Assembly (NCBI GenBank): GCA_021795255.1
Contig: JAJYPQ010000046.1
Location: 1 to 15,758 of the forward strand
Source of the DNA: Pseudomonadota bacterium
Lineage (GTDB): Bacteria > Pseudomonadota > Gammaproteobacteria > Acidiferrobacterales > Acidiferrobacteraceae
Length of the DNA stretch: 15,758 bases
Direction: 5' to 3'
Position 1 is the stretch's first letter. Every line of letters starts with the position of its first letter. Under the pieces are notes generated by a model that was given only the letters and a program-made list of their open reading frames with translations, was not told where the DNA came from and ran no database searches. Below are positions 1 through 8,540 of the stretch, piece by piece. The translations under genes were made by a program, and so were the position numbers.

Positions 1-21
1 CGACGACCCAGAGTTGCGACG

Positions 22-261
22 TCAGATGTCCCGAATGACGGATACCTTGCCGCTGGCGCTAACCGATACCAGTTGCTTGCGGCCGTCCGGATACTTTTTC
101 ACCAGACCTTCCGGGAAACGCGCATCGCCGTAGTAAATCGGGCGGCCGGCATCGAGATGCTGCTGGGCCGCCTGGCCGTCGTCGCTCGTCATCGCCCGCT
201 CGAACTCCGGCGAACCAAGGAAGGATTCGGCTTGTCTTTGCGATTGCGTTGCTGTGGGCAT
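22..261 (-). CDS. Small conserved-looking hypothetical protein (79 aa)
   Basis: I do not recognise this protein by name. The ATG at 261 is chosen because a good ribosome binding site (GGAGG, four bases upstream) precedes it; an in-frame ATG 10 codons earlier lacks one. The product is small, hydrophilic and without a signal peptide or membrane segment. The N-terminal half is rich in Gln, Ser and Asp and probably helical. The C-terminal half, from about residue 38, has a compact strand-like pattern (GRPIYYGD, then GLVKKYPDGRKQLV). That half resembles short conserved hypothetical proteins I recall from other proteobacteria, with a charged PDGR turn, but I cannot attach a family. It lies 131 bp downstream of ssb on the same strand and could be co-transcribed with it; no terminator is evident between them. 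Function unknown. Confidence 0.6.
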   Translation of the reverse strand: MPTATQSQRQAESFLGSPEFERAMTSDDGQAAQQHLDAGRPIYYGDARFPEGLVKKYPDGRKQLVSVSASGKVSVIRDI

Positions 262-392
262 ATTGCCTCCGACTATTGGATGAAATGGCACTCACCGCAA
301 CCCTATGTTCTGGTTTCAGGATATAGAGGCACTCAATCCCCGCAAACACAAGGCCTGCAGGGATCTTATTTACATACTGCGTCTTGGTAAAC

Positions 393-869
393 TCAGAACG
401 GTATGTCGTCATCGAAATCATCGCCGCCCTTCGAAGAGGACGGAGGAGGCGACCCTGACTCCTGTCGGCCACCGCTGGGACCGGATGACTCAAAAGACAT
501 ATCGGGCGGCCCATCTGCGGATCCGCCGGCCCCACGACCGCCTAACATCTGCAGTTCGCTGCCTACGATTTCGGTCGTGTAGCGGTCTTGCCCGCTTTTA
601 TCTTGCCACTTACGCGTCTGTAGGCGACCTTCGACGTAGATTTGTGCCCCTTTCTTCAGATACTCGTTGGCGATCTCAGCCAACTTCCCAAAAAACACCA
701 CCCGGTGCCACTCGGTACGCTCCTGCTTCTCGCCGGTGGTCTTATCTTTCCAAGACTCGGAGGTGGCAATATTTAGGTTCGCCACAGCCCCGCCACTGGC
801 GACGTAGCGAATCTCTGGATCCTTTCCGAGATTCCCCACAAGAATGACTTTATTGATACCGCGAGCCAT
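393..869 (-). CDS. ssb: Single-stranded DNA-binding protein SSB
   Basis: SSB coats and protects single-stranded DNA during replication, recombination and repair, and recruits partner enzymes through its acidic tail. The 158-residue product has an N-terminal OB fold (about residues 1-110). The aromatic DNA-contact residues W40, W54, F60 and W88 fall at the same numbers as in E. coli SSB. A Gly/Ser/Pro-rich disordered linker follows, and the chain ends in the canonical acidic tip DDDIPF that binds RecO, PriA, exonuclease I and others. The ATG at 869 has a strong GAGGGG ribosome binding site. It is divergent from uvrA, as in E. coli, but about 540 bp separate the two starts and I see no LexA box between them. 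Length and motifs are normal. Confidence 0.97.
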   Translation of the reverse strand: MARGINKVILVGNLGKDPEIRYVASGGAVANLNIATSESWKDKTTGEKQERTEWHRVVFFGKLAEIANEYLKKGAQIYVEGRLQTRKWQDKSGQDRYTTEIVGSELQMLGGRGAGGSADGPPDMSFESSGPSGGRQESGSPPPSSSKGGDDFDDDIPF

Positions 870-1165
870 AAACCCCCCTCAGCGATTAAATAGCGAGCAC
901 GCCCATCACACCGCAGAACCATATGTTTCGCGGCGCACCCTAACTCGGTCCCTGGCGCTAGTCTATGTGAGTACGCAGGGCTTTGGTAGCTCGGGCACCA
1001 GGCTTCTCCCCTTGAGAAAAAGACCGGGGCGCCCTAAGGGGCCTCAAAACGCCCCTAGACCGCTCCATAAGCGGAAACCCGGGGTAAAACAGCATGGGAC
1101 GACTTTTGGAGCACAAACCCATCCTCCCCGGGGGGGAACATCCAAGTTGCGGCAAGCCGCCCCAC

Positions 1166-1186
1166 AGGGCTGTACAGGCCCTTTTT
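1166..1186 (+). terminator. Weak intrinsic-terminator-like hairpin with T run
   Basis: A five-base-pair stem (AGGGC at 1166-1170, GCCCT at 1178-1182) with a seven-base loop runs straight into a T run at 1182-1186, so it could stop plus-strand transcription. No gene lies immediately upstream on that strand. It either ends an unannotated RNA or is fortuitous. The stem is short and the T run interrupted soon after. Confidence 0.3.
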
Positions 1187-1352
1187 ACACAGGCCCTCTC
1201 AAGAGACTTCGCCGCCCTAATCCCAACAAGGAATTTAGGTGCTCAAGACGCAACCCATCGCGTCCCCAAAAGCGCTTGGCCCAGCTTGGGTTACCGCCGA
1301 GCGCGCTCTGTTCGAGTGCACAGAAATGCCTCTTCGGCAACGCGTCCCTTCT

Positions 1353-1382
1353 TTGCCTTAGACCCGTGGCGCGCCGTATAGT
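1353..1382 (+). promoter_or_regulatory. Candidate sigma-70 promoter of uvrA
   Basis: A TTGCCT (-35, 1353-1358) and a TATAGT (-10, 1377-1382) are separated by 18 bp, and the -10 box ends 27 bp upstream of the uvrA ATG. Both hexamers match sigma-70 consensus in four or five of six positions. No LexA-type CTG-N10-CAG site overlaps it, so SOS control of uvrA is not supported by eye. Confidence 0.45.
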
Positions 1383-1409
1383 AGGCAATTCACTTGTGGC
1401 TTGAACAGC

Positions 1410-4289
1410 ATGGACTTCATTCGCCTACGGGGTGTGCGCACGCATAACCTCAAGAATCTCGACCTCGATTTGCCCCGGGATCGTCTGATCGTGATCACCG
1501 GCCTTTCAGGATCCGGCAAATCCTCCTTGGCTTTCGACACGCTTTACGCGGAAGGACAACGGCGCTACGTCGAATCCCTCTCAGCGTACGCCCGGCAATT
1601 TCTTTCGCTCATGTCAAAGCCCGATGTCGACTTGATCGAGGGCTTATCGCCCGCCATTTCGATCGAGCAAAAAAGCACATCCCATAATCCACGATCGACC
1701 GTGGGCACGGTGACCGAGATCTACGATTACCTACGCCTTCTGTACGCCCGAGTCGGCGAACCCTGCTGTCCTACGCACGGCACAGCCCTTAACGCCAAGA
1801 CTGTAAGCCAGATGGTCGACGAGGCCTTGACGCTTCCACAAGGCACTAAAGCCATGATCCTGGCGCCTGTAATCTCCGGACGCAAAGGCGAGGCCCTCAG
1901 TAAAATCGAGGAACTGAAGGCGCGCGGGTATGTGCGCGCTCGAATAGATGGCGAAGTGGTCGAACTTCAAGACGCGCCGCCGCTTGCCAAGACCCAGAAA
2001 CACACTATCGAAGCCATAGTGGATCGCCTTGTCCTACGCGCAGGCCAGGAAGCCCGGCTCGCGGAATCCTTTGAAAACGGGCTTTCGCTTTCCGAGGGCC
2101 TAGTCCGCCTGGTCACGATAGTGGCAGAAGGGGAAACATCGCGCGAGCTGCTCTTTTCCGCGCGCTACGCCTGCCCTCAATGCGGCTTTAGCCTAGCGGA
2201 ACTCGAGCCACGTATCTTCTCGTTCAACAATCCGGCCGGGGCCTGTCCCGCTTGTGACGGACTTGGCGTACGCCAGTTCTTCGACCCCGAACGCGTCATC
2301 CGAGACCCGGGCTTGAGCCTTCCGGCCGGGGCGATTCAAGGCTGGGACCGGCGCAACCCCTTTTATTTCCAGCTCCTTGAATCACTCGCCAAACACTACG
2401 ACGTCGATATCGAACAACCATTCGAGGATCTCCCGAAAAAGGTCCGTCAGGCTATTTTGTACGGTAGCGGGGATGAGATGATCAACTTCTCCTACATTGA
2501 CCGCGGACGACGACACCGGCGCAAACACGTCTTCGAAGGCGTCCTGCCGAATATGGAGCGACGCTATCGAGAGACCGAATCGGCCAGCGTACGCGACGAA
2601 ATGTCTCGATTCATCGGCTCCCAAGCCTGCGAAACATGTCTTGGAAGTCGCTTGCGCGAGGAAGCCCGGAACGTTTTTATCGACGGAAAAGCGATCCATC
2701 AGGTCACGGGGCTTTCCATTCGTGAAGCCCATGCCTTCTTCTCTCACCTCCTACTCCCCGGGCAGCGCGGCGTCATAGCGGCCAAGATCGTCCATGAGAT
2801 CGGCGAGCGCTTGAAGTTTCTCGTCAACGTCGGTCTCGATTACCTGACCCTGGCACGCTCGGCCGAGACACTGTCAGGCGGCGAAGCCCAGCGCATACGC
2901 TTAGCATCGCAAATCGGCGCTGGACTTGTCGGCGTCATGTACGTCCTGGACGAACCCTCTATAGGGCTTCATCAGCGCGACAATGGTCGTCTTTTGGCGA
3001 CCCTAGAGGCGCTACGCGATATGGGCAATACCGTCATCGTCGTTGAGCACGACGAGGAGGCCATCTTGGCCGCCGATCAAGTGATCGACGTGGGTCCTGG
3101 TGCCGGCGTCCACGGCGGATATATCGTGGCCCAAGGAACACCGGCCGATATCATGCAAAACCCTGAATCGTTGACTGGCCGCTATTTAAGCGGTACAGAA
3201 GAGATCGAGGTGCCGCGTACACGGCGAACGGGCCGCGGTGAGATCGTGATCCATGGCGCCCGGGGGCACAATCTGTGCGGCATCGACGTGCACATTCCTG
3301 TAGGAGTCATGACTTGCGTGACCGGGGTGTCAGGTTCCGGTAAATCCACTTTGATAAACGACACGCTTTATGCGGCCGCAGCGACCCTTCTCAACAAAAC
3401 TCGGCTTGATATCGCACCTCACACTACGATTGACGGTCTCGAGCACTTCGACAAGGTCGTCGACATCGACCAAACCCCCATAGGGCGCACACCGCGCTCA
3501 AATCCGGCGACCTACACCGGGCTTTTTACGCCCTTGCGCGAACTGTTTGCGGCAACCACCGAGGCCCGCGAGCGCGGCTTCAATGCCGGACGTTTCTCCT
3601 TTAACGTACGCGGCGGCCGCTGCGAGGCCTGCGAAGGCGATGGGCTTGTCAAAGTCGAGATGCACTTTCTCCCCGATATGTACGTCCCCTGCGATATCTG
3701 CAAGGGGATGCGCTACAATCGTGACACACTTGAGGTTCGCTACAAGGGCCGTACGATACACGAAGTGCTGCAAATGACAGTGGAAGACGCGCTTGCGTTT
3801 TTCAGTGCCGTCCCGATCATCCGCCGTAAGCTCGAAACCTTGGCGGACGTAGGGCTTTCTTATCTCACCCTAGGGCAGTCCGCTACCACTCTGTCGGGCG
3901 GCGAAGCGCAGCGCATCAAGTTGGCGCGCGAGCTTTCGAAGCGCGATACCGGCCGCACGCTGTACATTCTGGACGAACCTACAACGGGCTTACACTTCCA
4001 TGACATAAAGCAGCTCTTGCGCGTCCTCCATACCCTCACCGAGCGAGGCAATACCGTCGTAGTCATAGAACATAACCTCGACGTCATAAAAACTGTCGAC
4101 CACCTTATCGATTTGGGTCCTGAAGGCGGAAGCGGTGGGGGCCGCATTATGGCAACCGGCACACCCGAACAAGTGGCAGCCCACCCCGCTTCGCACACCG
4201 GCCGCTATTTGCACCATAGTCTAAAAAAACAGGCCCGCGCGAGCAGCGCTTCATCCGCTGATGATCACAAACGGGTCAGCGAGATGTAA
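1410..4289 (+). CDS. uvrA: UvrABC excinuclease subunit A
   Basis: UvrA is the damage-sensing ABC-type ATPase of nucleotide excision repair; as a dimer it loads UvrB at lesions. The 959-residue chain has both ATPase modules: Walker [10 protein letters not shown] at 31-39 and GVSGSGKST at 639-647, ABC signatures LSGGEAQR starting at 488 and 828, and Walker B DE pairs at 514-515 and 855-856. Zinc-binding cysteines are present at C255/C258/C279/C282 and C738/C741/C761/C764. Similarity to E. coli UvrA runs end to end. The ATG at 1410 matches the family N-terminus; a TTG at 1401 would add three residues. Neither start has a strong Shine-Dalgarno sequence. The last 20 or so codons form a Ser/Ala-rich tail beyond the conserved end and overlap the convergent DUF62 gene by 39 bp. 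Confidence 0.98.
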   Translation: MDFIRLRGVRTHNLKNLDLDLPRDRLIVITGLSGSGKSSLAFDTLYAEGQRRYVESLSAYARQFLSLMSKPDVDLIEGLSPAISIEQKSTSHNPRSTVGTVTEIYDYLRLLYARVGEPCCPTHGTALNAKTVSQMVDEALTLPQGTKAMILAPVISGRKGEALSKIEELKARGYVRARIDGEVVELQDAPPLAKTQKHTIEAIVDRLVLRAGQEARLAESFENGLSLSEGLVRLVTIVAEGETSRELLFSARYACPQCGFSLAELEPRIFSFNNPAGACPACDGLGVRQFFDPERVIRDPGLSLPAGAIQGWDRRNPFYFQLLESLAKHYDVDIEQPFEDLPKKVRQAILYGSGDEMINFSYIDRGRRHRRKHVFEGVLPNMERRYRETESASVRDEMSRFIGSQACETCLGSRLREEARNVFIDGKAIHQVTGLSIREAHAFFSHLLLPGQRGVIAAKIVHEIGERLKFLVNVGLDYLTLARSAETLSGGEAQRIRLASQIGAGLVGVMYVLDEPSIGLHQRDNGRLLATLEALRDMGNTVIVVEHDEEAILAADQVIDVGPGAGVHGGYIVAQGTPADIMQNPESLTGRYLSGTEEIEVPRTRRTGRGEIVIHGARGHNLCGIDVHIPVGVMTCVTGVSGSGKSTLINDTLYAAAATLLNKTRLDIAPHTTIDGLEHFDKVVDIDQTPIGRTPRSNPATYTGLFTPLRELFAATTEARERGFNAGRFSFNVRGGRCEACEGDGLVKVEMHFLPDMYVPCDICKGMRYNRDTLEVRYKGRTIHEVLQMTVEDALAFFSAVPIIRRKLETLADVGLSYLTLGQSATTLSGGEAQRIKLARELSKRDTGRTLYILDEPTTGLHFHDIKQLLRVLHTLTERGNTVVVIEHNLDVIKTVDHLIDLGPEGGSGGGRIMATGTPEQVAAHPASHTGRYLHHSLKKQARASSASSADDHKRVSEM

Positions 4290-4967
4290 ATCGAGGCTCA
4301 CAGCCGCCGATCTGCCGTAGGCCGCAATCTCGATCAGGCCATTCGCATTTTCGTAAAAGAACGGTTCTCCGTCCAGCCTGTCTGCAAACGTACGAGCGCG
4401 CGTCAATGTCCGCCCTCGTACCGTAAGGGTGTGATATTCAGGACGCGAGCGTACCCCCGTTATGGCGTTGCCATAACGATCTATGTACAGAATCTTTTGG
4501 TTGTCATCCGGCCACTGAGGAAAGCGTGTGAGAGACACCCGCAAGTCGCTCGCCGAGCTGCCGCGGGCCAAGGCAGCGGCCGCTAGCGCAAACACATCGC
4601 GGCCATGAAAGCTTGCCGCGGCATCAGACGGGATAGGCAAAGACATACAGGTACTGATCGCCGCCCGGCGCGCCACCATCTCGAAAATCCCGTTGTCGGG
4701 CCCCACATAATGGCATCCTTCGGCTTCGAAAGTGATCGCCCGACGTGGGCCACCCACGCCGGGATCAACGACCGCCACGACGATGGCACCTGGCGGAACG
4801 TGTCGGCAATACGCGGGTACAAGATAGGCCGCGGCCTCGATCATGAAGTTGGGAAGACTGTGAAAAAGATCGATCACAGGGACGCCTGGCGCAAGGACGC
4901 CGAGCCGTAGGTGGACTTGCCCGACATACGGGTCATCGATACCAAAATCGGTCAGTAACACGATCAT
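4251..4967 (-). CDS. SAM hydroxide adenosyltransferase (DUF62 family)
   Basis: Predicted to cleave S-adenosylmethionine to adenosine and methionine by activating water, the reaction known for DUF62 proteins such as Pyrococcus PH0463; the family also contains the SAM-dependent fluorinase and chlorinase. The 238-residue chain opens with the adenosine-binding motif LLTDFG (D7), then carries [10 protein letters not shown] with D68 and R75, and FHGRDVF with H121. These correspond to the Asp-Arg-His triad that marks the hydrolytic rather than halogenating members. A DNG motif at 91-93 is also typical. It is slightly shorter than most family members. The ATG at 4967 follows an AAGG ribosome binding site. 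It begins 42 bp after the glycosyltransferase and is probably the last gene of the heptose operon. Its stop lies inside uvrA on the other strand. The biological role of the family is unsettled. Confidence 0.88.
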   Translation of the reverse strand: MIVLLTDFGIDDPYVGQVHLRLGVLAPGVPVIDLFHSLPNFMIEAAAYLVPAYCRHVPPGAIVVAVVDPGVGGPRRAITFEAEGCHYVGPDNGIFEMVARRAAISTCMSLPIPSDAAASFHGRDVFALAAAALARGSSASDLRVSLTRFPQWPDDNQKILYIDRYGNAITGVRSRPEYHTLTVRGRTLTRARTFADRLDGEPFFYENANGLIEIAAYGRSAAVSLDLHLADPFVIISG

Positions 4968-5009
4968 AGGACCTTAAGTGTAACGACAAGAGGCAGGCGA
5001 CTGAAGTCT

Positions 5010-5807
5010 CTATTCGCAATGCGCGGACCGATCTGCAAAGAGCAGCTTCGCGGCGTCTACCTCACGTTCGGCTATGGTCGTTTGCAGCTCCTGGTGATAG
5101 GCCCGCGAAGGCAGAAGGCCGCAGCCTCCGAAGCGCGCCATGACGCGTAGCTGCGCCAAAACATCTTCTCCGCAGTGGTCTTTGGGAAGTTGGCGCCAGA
5201 AGGAAAAGCCGCCTACTGCACGTAGGCAACTGACGTCGTATAAGACGCAACCGCCAATCCACGCTACCCGATACCTCCGCATCCCCGGAACACCCGCCCC
5301 CAGGTGGTAGAGGTTCGCTGCATTATGGAGTTTGTAACGCTCCCAGGCTGGACTTCCGGGGGTTACTAACTCCGGCTTCACGGGTCCTGCCCAATACTCG
5401 ACATCCTGCTCATGCAAACGCACGTCGTCGCGATAACTCAAACCGATCAGCCCATAGCCCACGAAACCACACGCCTCTTTCTCGAGCGTAGTTCGTAAGG
5501 GCACGAGCCCGCAGGGAGCCAAAATGACATCGTCATCAAGGAATAGAGCGAAGCGCGAACAGGCGTGGCTTAGCAAGAAATCGCGCTGCTCGGCTAAACC
5601 CCGCCGCGGCCTATGGTGATGCCAGACAACAGTATGTCCGCAAGCCTCAAGAACGCGACAAACTGCCTTGACCTCCGGGACGGCGTGCGCCTCGATCTCG
5701 CCTTGATCGGATATCACAATCCTTAAGGTCAAGTCCTGAGCAAGAAGACTCGTCAGCGTCACGGCAAGCGCTGCCGGGCGATTGTAGGTGGGAATGAGGA
5801 TATCCAC
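5010..5807 (-). CDS. GT-A fold glycosyltransferase (family 2-like)
   Basis: A 265-residue cytoplasmic glycosyltransferase of the GT-A (family 2-like) type, likely adding a sugar from a nucleotide donor to a surface glycan. It starts with the fold's first strand and loop (MDILIPTYNRP), carries the metal- and nucleotide-binding DDD at 91-93 in FLDDDV, and has a likely catalytic-base GED motif at 213-215. No membrane segments are evident. The GTG start at 5807 is unusual but well supported: its G is the last base of the hldE TAG stop (TAGTG), so translation is probably coupled. Being locked to hldE and the upstream heptosyltransferase, it most likely acts on the same heptose-containing glycan. 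Donor and acceptor cannot be read from sequence. Confidence 0.85.
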   Translation of the reverse strand: MDILIPTYNRPAALAVTLTSLLAQDLTLRIVISDQGEIEAHAVPEVKAVCRVLEACGHTVVWHHHRPRRGLAEQRDFLLSHACSRFALFLDDDVILAPCGLVPLRTTLEKEACGFVGYGLIGLSYRDDVRLHEQDVEYWAGPVKPELVTPGSPAWERYKLHNAANLYHLGAGVPGMRRYRVAWIGGCVLYDVSCLRAVGGFSFWRQLPKDHCGEDVLAQLRVMARFGGCGLLPSRAYHQELQTTIAEREVDAAKLLFADRSAHCE

Positions 5808-7273
5808 TAGCCTGTGCGCACGTCCCGGCGGATCCGCTCGATAAGCCCGCTTGTGGAACGATTATCGACATACTCCAACAATCGCACCCTACCACCCAAC
5901 TCTTCCACCAAGGCCACCTCAGGCAGGGTCTTGGCGACATAGTCACCGCCCTTCACAAACATATCAGGGCGAATCAGACGAATGGGGGCGTGAGCCGTAT
6001 CGTCTTCAAAGGAAATCACATGGTCGACGCATCCCAGGGCCGCGACCACCGCTATGCGATCGGCCAGGGTATTCATGGGTCGATCAGACCCCTTCAACCG
6101 GCGCACAGAGGCGTCCCCGTTCAAGCCGACGATCAGCACGTCGCCGAGCGCTTTCGCGCGCTCAAGATAGGTGATGTGACCGGAATGCAGAATGTCGAAG
6201 CAGCCGTTGGTAAAGACGATACGGCGGCGCTCACCCCGATGACGGCCCACGACCTCCTCTATTTGTGCGGTATCGCGCAAATACTTCCCTTGGCCCGCCA
6301 ATTCGCGCTCCAGGGCATCACGGCCGCACGCGGCGGTGCCGTCATGGTCTAAGATGAGGTCGGCGGCGGCCGCAGCCAAGTCCATTGCAAGCGGCATGGA
6401 TGCGCCAGAGAACAACGCTAAAGCCAAGGCGCTCACAAAGGTGTCCCCGGCACCGGCGGCAAACGCGGCCGGCACACTCCGCCCTGTCGTCCGGTAAGGT
6501 CCCTGCGCGCCGAGCACCACCGCGCCCTCGCTATCCAAAGTCACAACGACCGAGTCGGCCCCAGTTATCCTCAGGAGTTCAGCCTGCTTGGCGTGAATAA
6601 ACCCTACGCGATCGCACGGCCGCGCGCTGACCCCAAGAAGCTTTAAGGCCTCAGCAAAATTCGGCTTGACCACTCGCGGATGGAAATCTCGGTAGCGCTC
6701 CAGCTGCTTGGAATCGACAAGCAAAGGCAAGCCCTGGTCGCACAAGCCCCGCAAAGCTTGAAGGACAATGGGAGCCATGAGACCCAAGTCATAGTCGGAC
6801 ACGACCACGCCATCACATCCTTCGGCCGCCGTGCGCACGGCGGCCGCGACTTGATGGGCCATATCCTCGGAGACGACATCGGTGTCGCCGTCATCGAATC
6901 GCGCCACTAATTGGTCATCGCAACGTAACCTTTGTTTTACGAGGGTACGACGATTTGGGTCTGTTAAAAGCCACCGACCATCAACACCCTGGTCGCGCAG
7001 CAGCCGGCTCAGCGCTGAACCAGCGATATCGGCCCCCACAACCGATACAAAACGGACGTGGGCGCCTAGCCGGCTCATATTGCGAGCGGTATTGGCGGCT
7101 CCACCCGGCGTATCGAGGATCGTGTGCAAGCTGACCACCGGCACCGGCGCTTCCCGGCAAATGCCGCTGGCACTCCCTTTGAGGTAGCGGTCCAAGACCG
7201 ATTCGCCGATCAGAAGGATCGTGCGCTCACCAAACGCCTGAAGCGTACCGATGAGGCCCTCCGCATCAGCCAT
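5807..7273 (-). CDS. hldE: Bifunctional heptose 7-phosphate kinase / heptose 1-phosphate adenylyltransferase
   Basis: HldE phosphorylates D-glycero-D-manno-heptose 7-phosphate at C1 and later adenylates the 1-phosphate, giving the ADP-heptose used for lipopolysaccharide core. The 488-residue chain has both domains in the E. coli order and near-equal length. The N-terminal PfkB/ribokinase domain (about 10-320) has PGGAANTARN at 56-65 and GAGDTF at 274-279 with catalytic-base D277. The C-terminal cytidylyltransferase-like domain (about 350-488) has HSGH at 363-366, RPMNTLADR near 398-406, KGGD at 441-444 and STSGLIERI starting at 473. The ATG at 7273 overlaps the heptosyltransferase stop by 8 bp (ATGGCTGA), and the stop shares one base with the next gene. 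The phosphatase (gmhB) and epimerase (hldD) of the pathway are not in this window. Confidence 0.95.
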   Translation of the reverse strand: MADAEGLIGTLQAFGERTILLIGESVLDRYLKGSASGICREAPVPVVSLHTILDTPGGAANTARNMSRLGAHVRFVSVVGADIAGSALSRLLRDQGVDGRWLLTDPNRRTLVKQRLRCDDQLVARFDDGDTDVVSEDMAHQVAAAVRTAAEGCDGVVVSDYDLGLMAPIVLQALRGLCDQGLPLLVDSKQLERYRDFHPRVVKPNFAEALKLLGVSARPCDRVGFIHAKQAELLRITGADSVVVTLDSEGAVVLGAQGPYRTTGRSVPAAFAAGAGDTFVSALALALFSGASMPLAMDLAAAAADLILDHDGTAACGRDALERELAGQGKYLRDTAQIEEVVGRHRGERRRIVFTNGCFDILHSGHITYLERAKALGDVLIVGLNGDASVRRLKGSDRPMNTLADRIAVVAALGCVDHVISFEDDTAHAPIRLIRPDMFVKGGDYVAKTLPEVALVEELGGRVRLLEYVDNRSTSGLIERIRRDVRTG

Positions 7274-8345
7274 CCGCGACCTCCCGCAAGGTCTCTCCTA
7301 GGAGTCCGATAACTTCACTCACAACATCCGCCGGCGCTATGGCCATGCACTCGCGATCATAAGGGCACTCGAATCGGTAGCACGGAGAACAGGCCGTGGG
7401 ACGGCGCAGGAGGCGAGCAGGCGCGCTGCGGGGCCGCCACTGCTCTTCAAGCTCTGTCCCTGAATACACAATCACCATAGGACACGAGACGGCATCAGCT
7501 ATGTGCATAGGCCCTGAGTCATTTGCAATCAATAGTCGCGCTCGGTGCAAGAGCGCCGCCAATTCAGCCAAACTTGTCTGGCCGCACAGGGACACAACCC
7601 CGGGGACGGCTGCCACGATAGTGTCCCCCGCAGCCTGATCCCCAGGACCTCCGGCCACGACCACACGATGGCCCGTTTTCTGTAAGCGAGCGGCCACATC
7701 CACATAGCGAGCGAGGGGGTAGCGACGCGCGCTGCAGGTGGCGCCCGGCGCTAAGACGACAAAGCCCGCATGCAGATTGTGCTCACGTAGGAGACCGTCA
7801 ACCGCCGCCTGGGCCCCCTGAGAAATAAACACCCTCAAGGCGGTCGCACCCGGCCCACCGACTGGGATCCCAACTTCCTTCAGAAGATGAAGATTCCGGT
7901 CCGCTTGATGGGCTGAATCTGGCAAGGGCCGTACCCAGTGCGTCAAAACCCCGCCTCCAAACTCCCGCGACTGAGCGACGCGGAGCGGTATTCCGGCGAG
8001 ATAACACACATATGCTGGCGGAAACGGGCTTTGCGAGAAACTCGTAAAAAGGAAGGCGGCACCAAACTCCCGACGCCGTATCTCCTCAATCAGTTCTTGC
8101 TCGCGCGCCGGCTTAAGCGGCATTTCGCCACGGGCATCCTGCCAAAGAGCGTGATGAACAAAGACTTCATCAACTTCCGGCAAAAGCCCAGCCGCGACCG
8201 CTCCGGCCCGCGAGACCATGAGCGTGATCCGGGCTCTCGGAAAGGCCCGGCGTAATGCGCGGAGCGCCGGGGAAAGCATAATAACGTCGCCAATGTTATC
8301 GAGACGGACCACAAGAATCCGGGTGAGGTTTTGAAAGGCTTCCAT
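7266..8345 (-). CDS. Glycosyltransferase family 9 (heptosyltransferase)
   Basis: A GT-B family 9 enzyme of the WaaC/WaaF/WaaQ type, predicted to transfer heptose from ADP-heptose to lipid A-core or a related acceptor at the inner membrane face. The 359-residue chain has the N-terminal family motif RLDNIGDVIMLSPALRALR (14-32) and the donor-site motif NDSGPMHIA at 275-283. A C-terminal cysteine cluster (C319, C322, C327, C333 in a CSPC...CPY...C pattern) is common in this family. The ATG at 8345 lies about 10 bases after an AGGAG, a slightly long spacing. It is the first gene of the unit and overlaps hldE, so supply and use of ADP-heptose are encoded together. Which core position it modifies is not decidable, so no symbol is given. 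Confidence 0.9.
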   Translation of the reverse strand: MEAFQNLTRILVVRLDNIGDVIMLSPALRALRRAFPRARITLMVSRAGAVAAGLLPEVDEVFVHHALWQDARGEMPLKPAREQELIEEIRRREFGAAFLFTSFSQSPFPPAYVCYLAGIPLRVAQSREFGGGVLTHWVRPLPDSAHQADRNLHLLKEVGIPVGGPGATALRVFISQGAQAAVDGLLREHNLHAGFVVLAPGATCSARRYPLARYVDVAARLQKTGHRVVVAGGPGDQAAGDTIVAAVPGVVSLCGQTSLAELAALLHRARLLIANDSGPMHIADAVSCPMVIVYSGTELEEQWRPRSAPARLLRRPTACSPCYRFECPYDRECMAIAPADVVSEVIGLLGETLREVADG

Positions 8346-8540
8346 GCAGGCAACACTCCTACGAGAGCCTCAATTACATCGTTAACGCGGCTTGACGGGA
8401 ATCGGGCTAAGGGACGGGGCACAGGCCCCTAGGACATGATCGCGAACCAAGAGGGGGCACGGCGACGGCCTTTTGCCACGAAGGCCGCCATTGGGATGAT
8501 CGCCGCGCGGGACGCAAGACATTCCGTGGCCGAACTCATC
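8346..8540. other. Gene-free stretch upstream of the heptose operon
   Basis: No intact gene. It should contain the promoter of the heptose operon, but I could not pick convincing -35 and -10 boxes. Two perfect hairpins are visible: GGGGC/GCCCC at 8416-8429 and CGGCCTT/AAGGCCG at 8466-8487. Neither is followed by a T run on either strand. The rpsD-like homology to its right does not visibly continue into it. Confidence 0.5.

Larger units (their letters stand above)
870..1409. other. Gene-free divergent region between ssb and uvrA
   Basis: About 540 bp without a convincing gene. Open frames exist on both strands, the longest from 844 on the plus strand, but they lack ribosome binding sites and recognisable protein. 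The sequence is rich in inverted repeats: GGGGCG at 1026-1031 with CGCCCC at 1050-1055 enclosing a second small stem (CCCTAAGGG); GCGGCAAGCCGC at 1149-1160; and AGGGC/GCCCT at 1166-1182 followed by a T run. It may hold a long leader, a small structured RNA or a decayed gene. No tRNA, 6S, tmRNA, SRP or RNase P signature was recognised by eye. Confidence 0.6.

Noticed and set aside
1126..1133. CCCCGGGG palindrome, and the similar GCCCCGGGGC at 9558-9567
   Set aside because: Perfect palindromes without a loop, common in GC-rich DNA, with no partner features.
1170..1177. CTGTACAG as a LexA (SOS) box near uvrA and ssb
   Set aside because: A LexA site of the gamma/beta type needs CTG and CAG about ten bases apart in a 16-20 bp element; this is only an 8-bp palindrome and fits better as a hairpin loop.
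844..1404. Long open frame on the plus strand between ssb and uvrA
   Set aside because: No ribosome binding site, low-complexity basic/proline-rich translation, no family resemblance, and it starts inside ssb; probably a by-product of few stop codons in GC-rich DNA.
8466..8487. Hairpin CGGCCTT/AAGGCCG as a terminator for vapC or the rpsD relic
   Set aside because: A good stem, but no T run on either strand.
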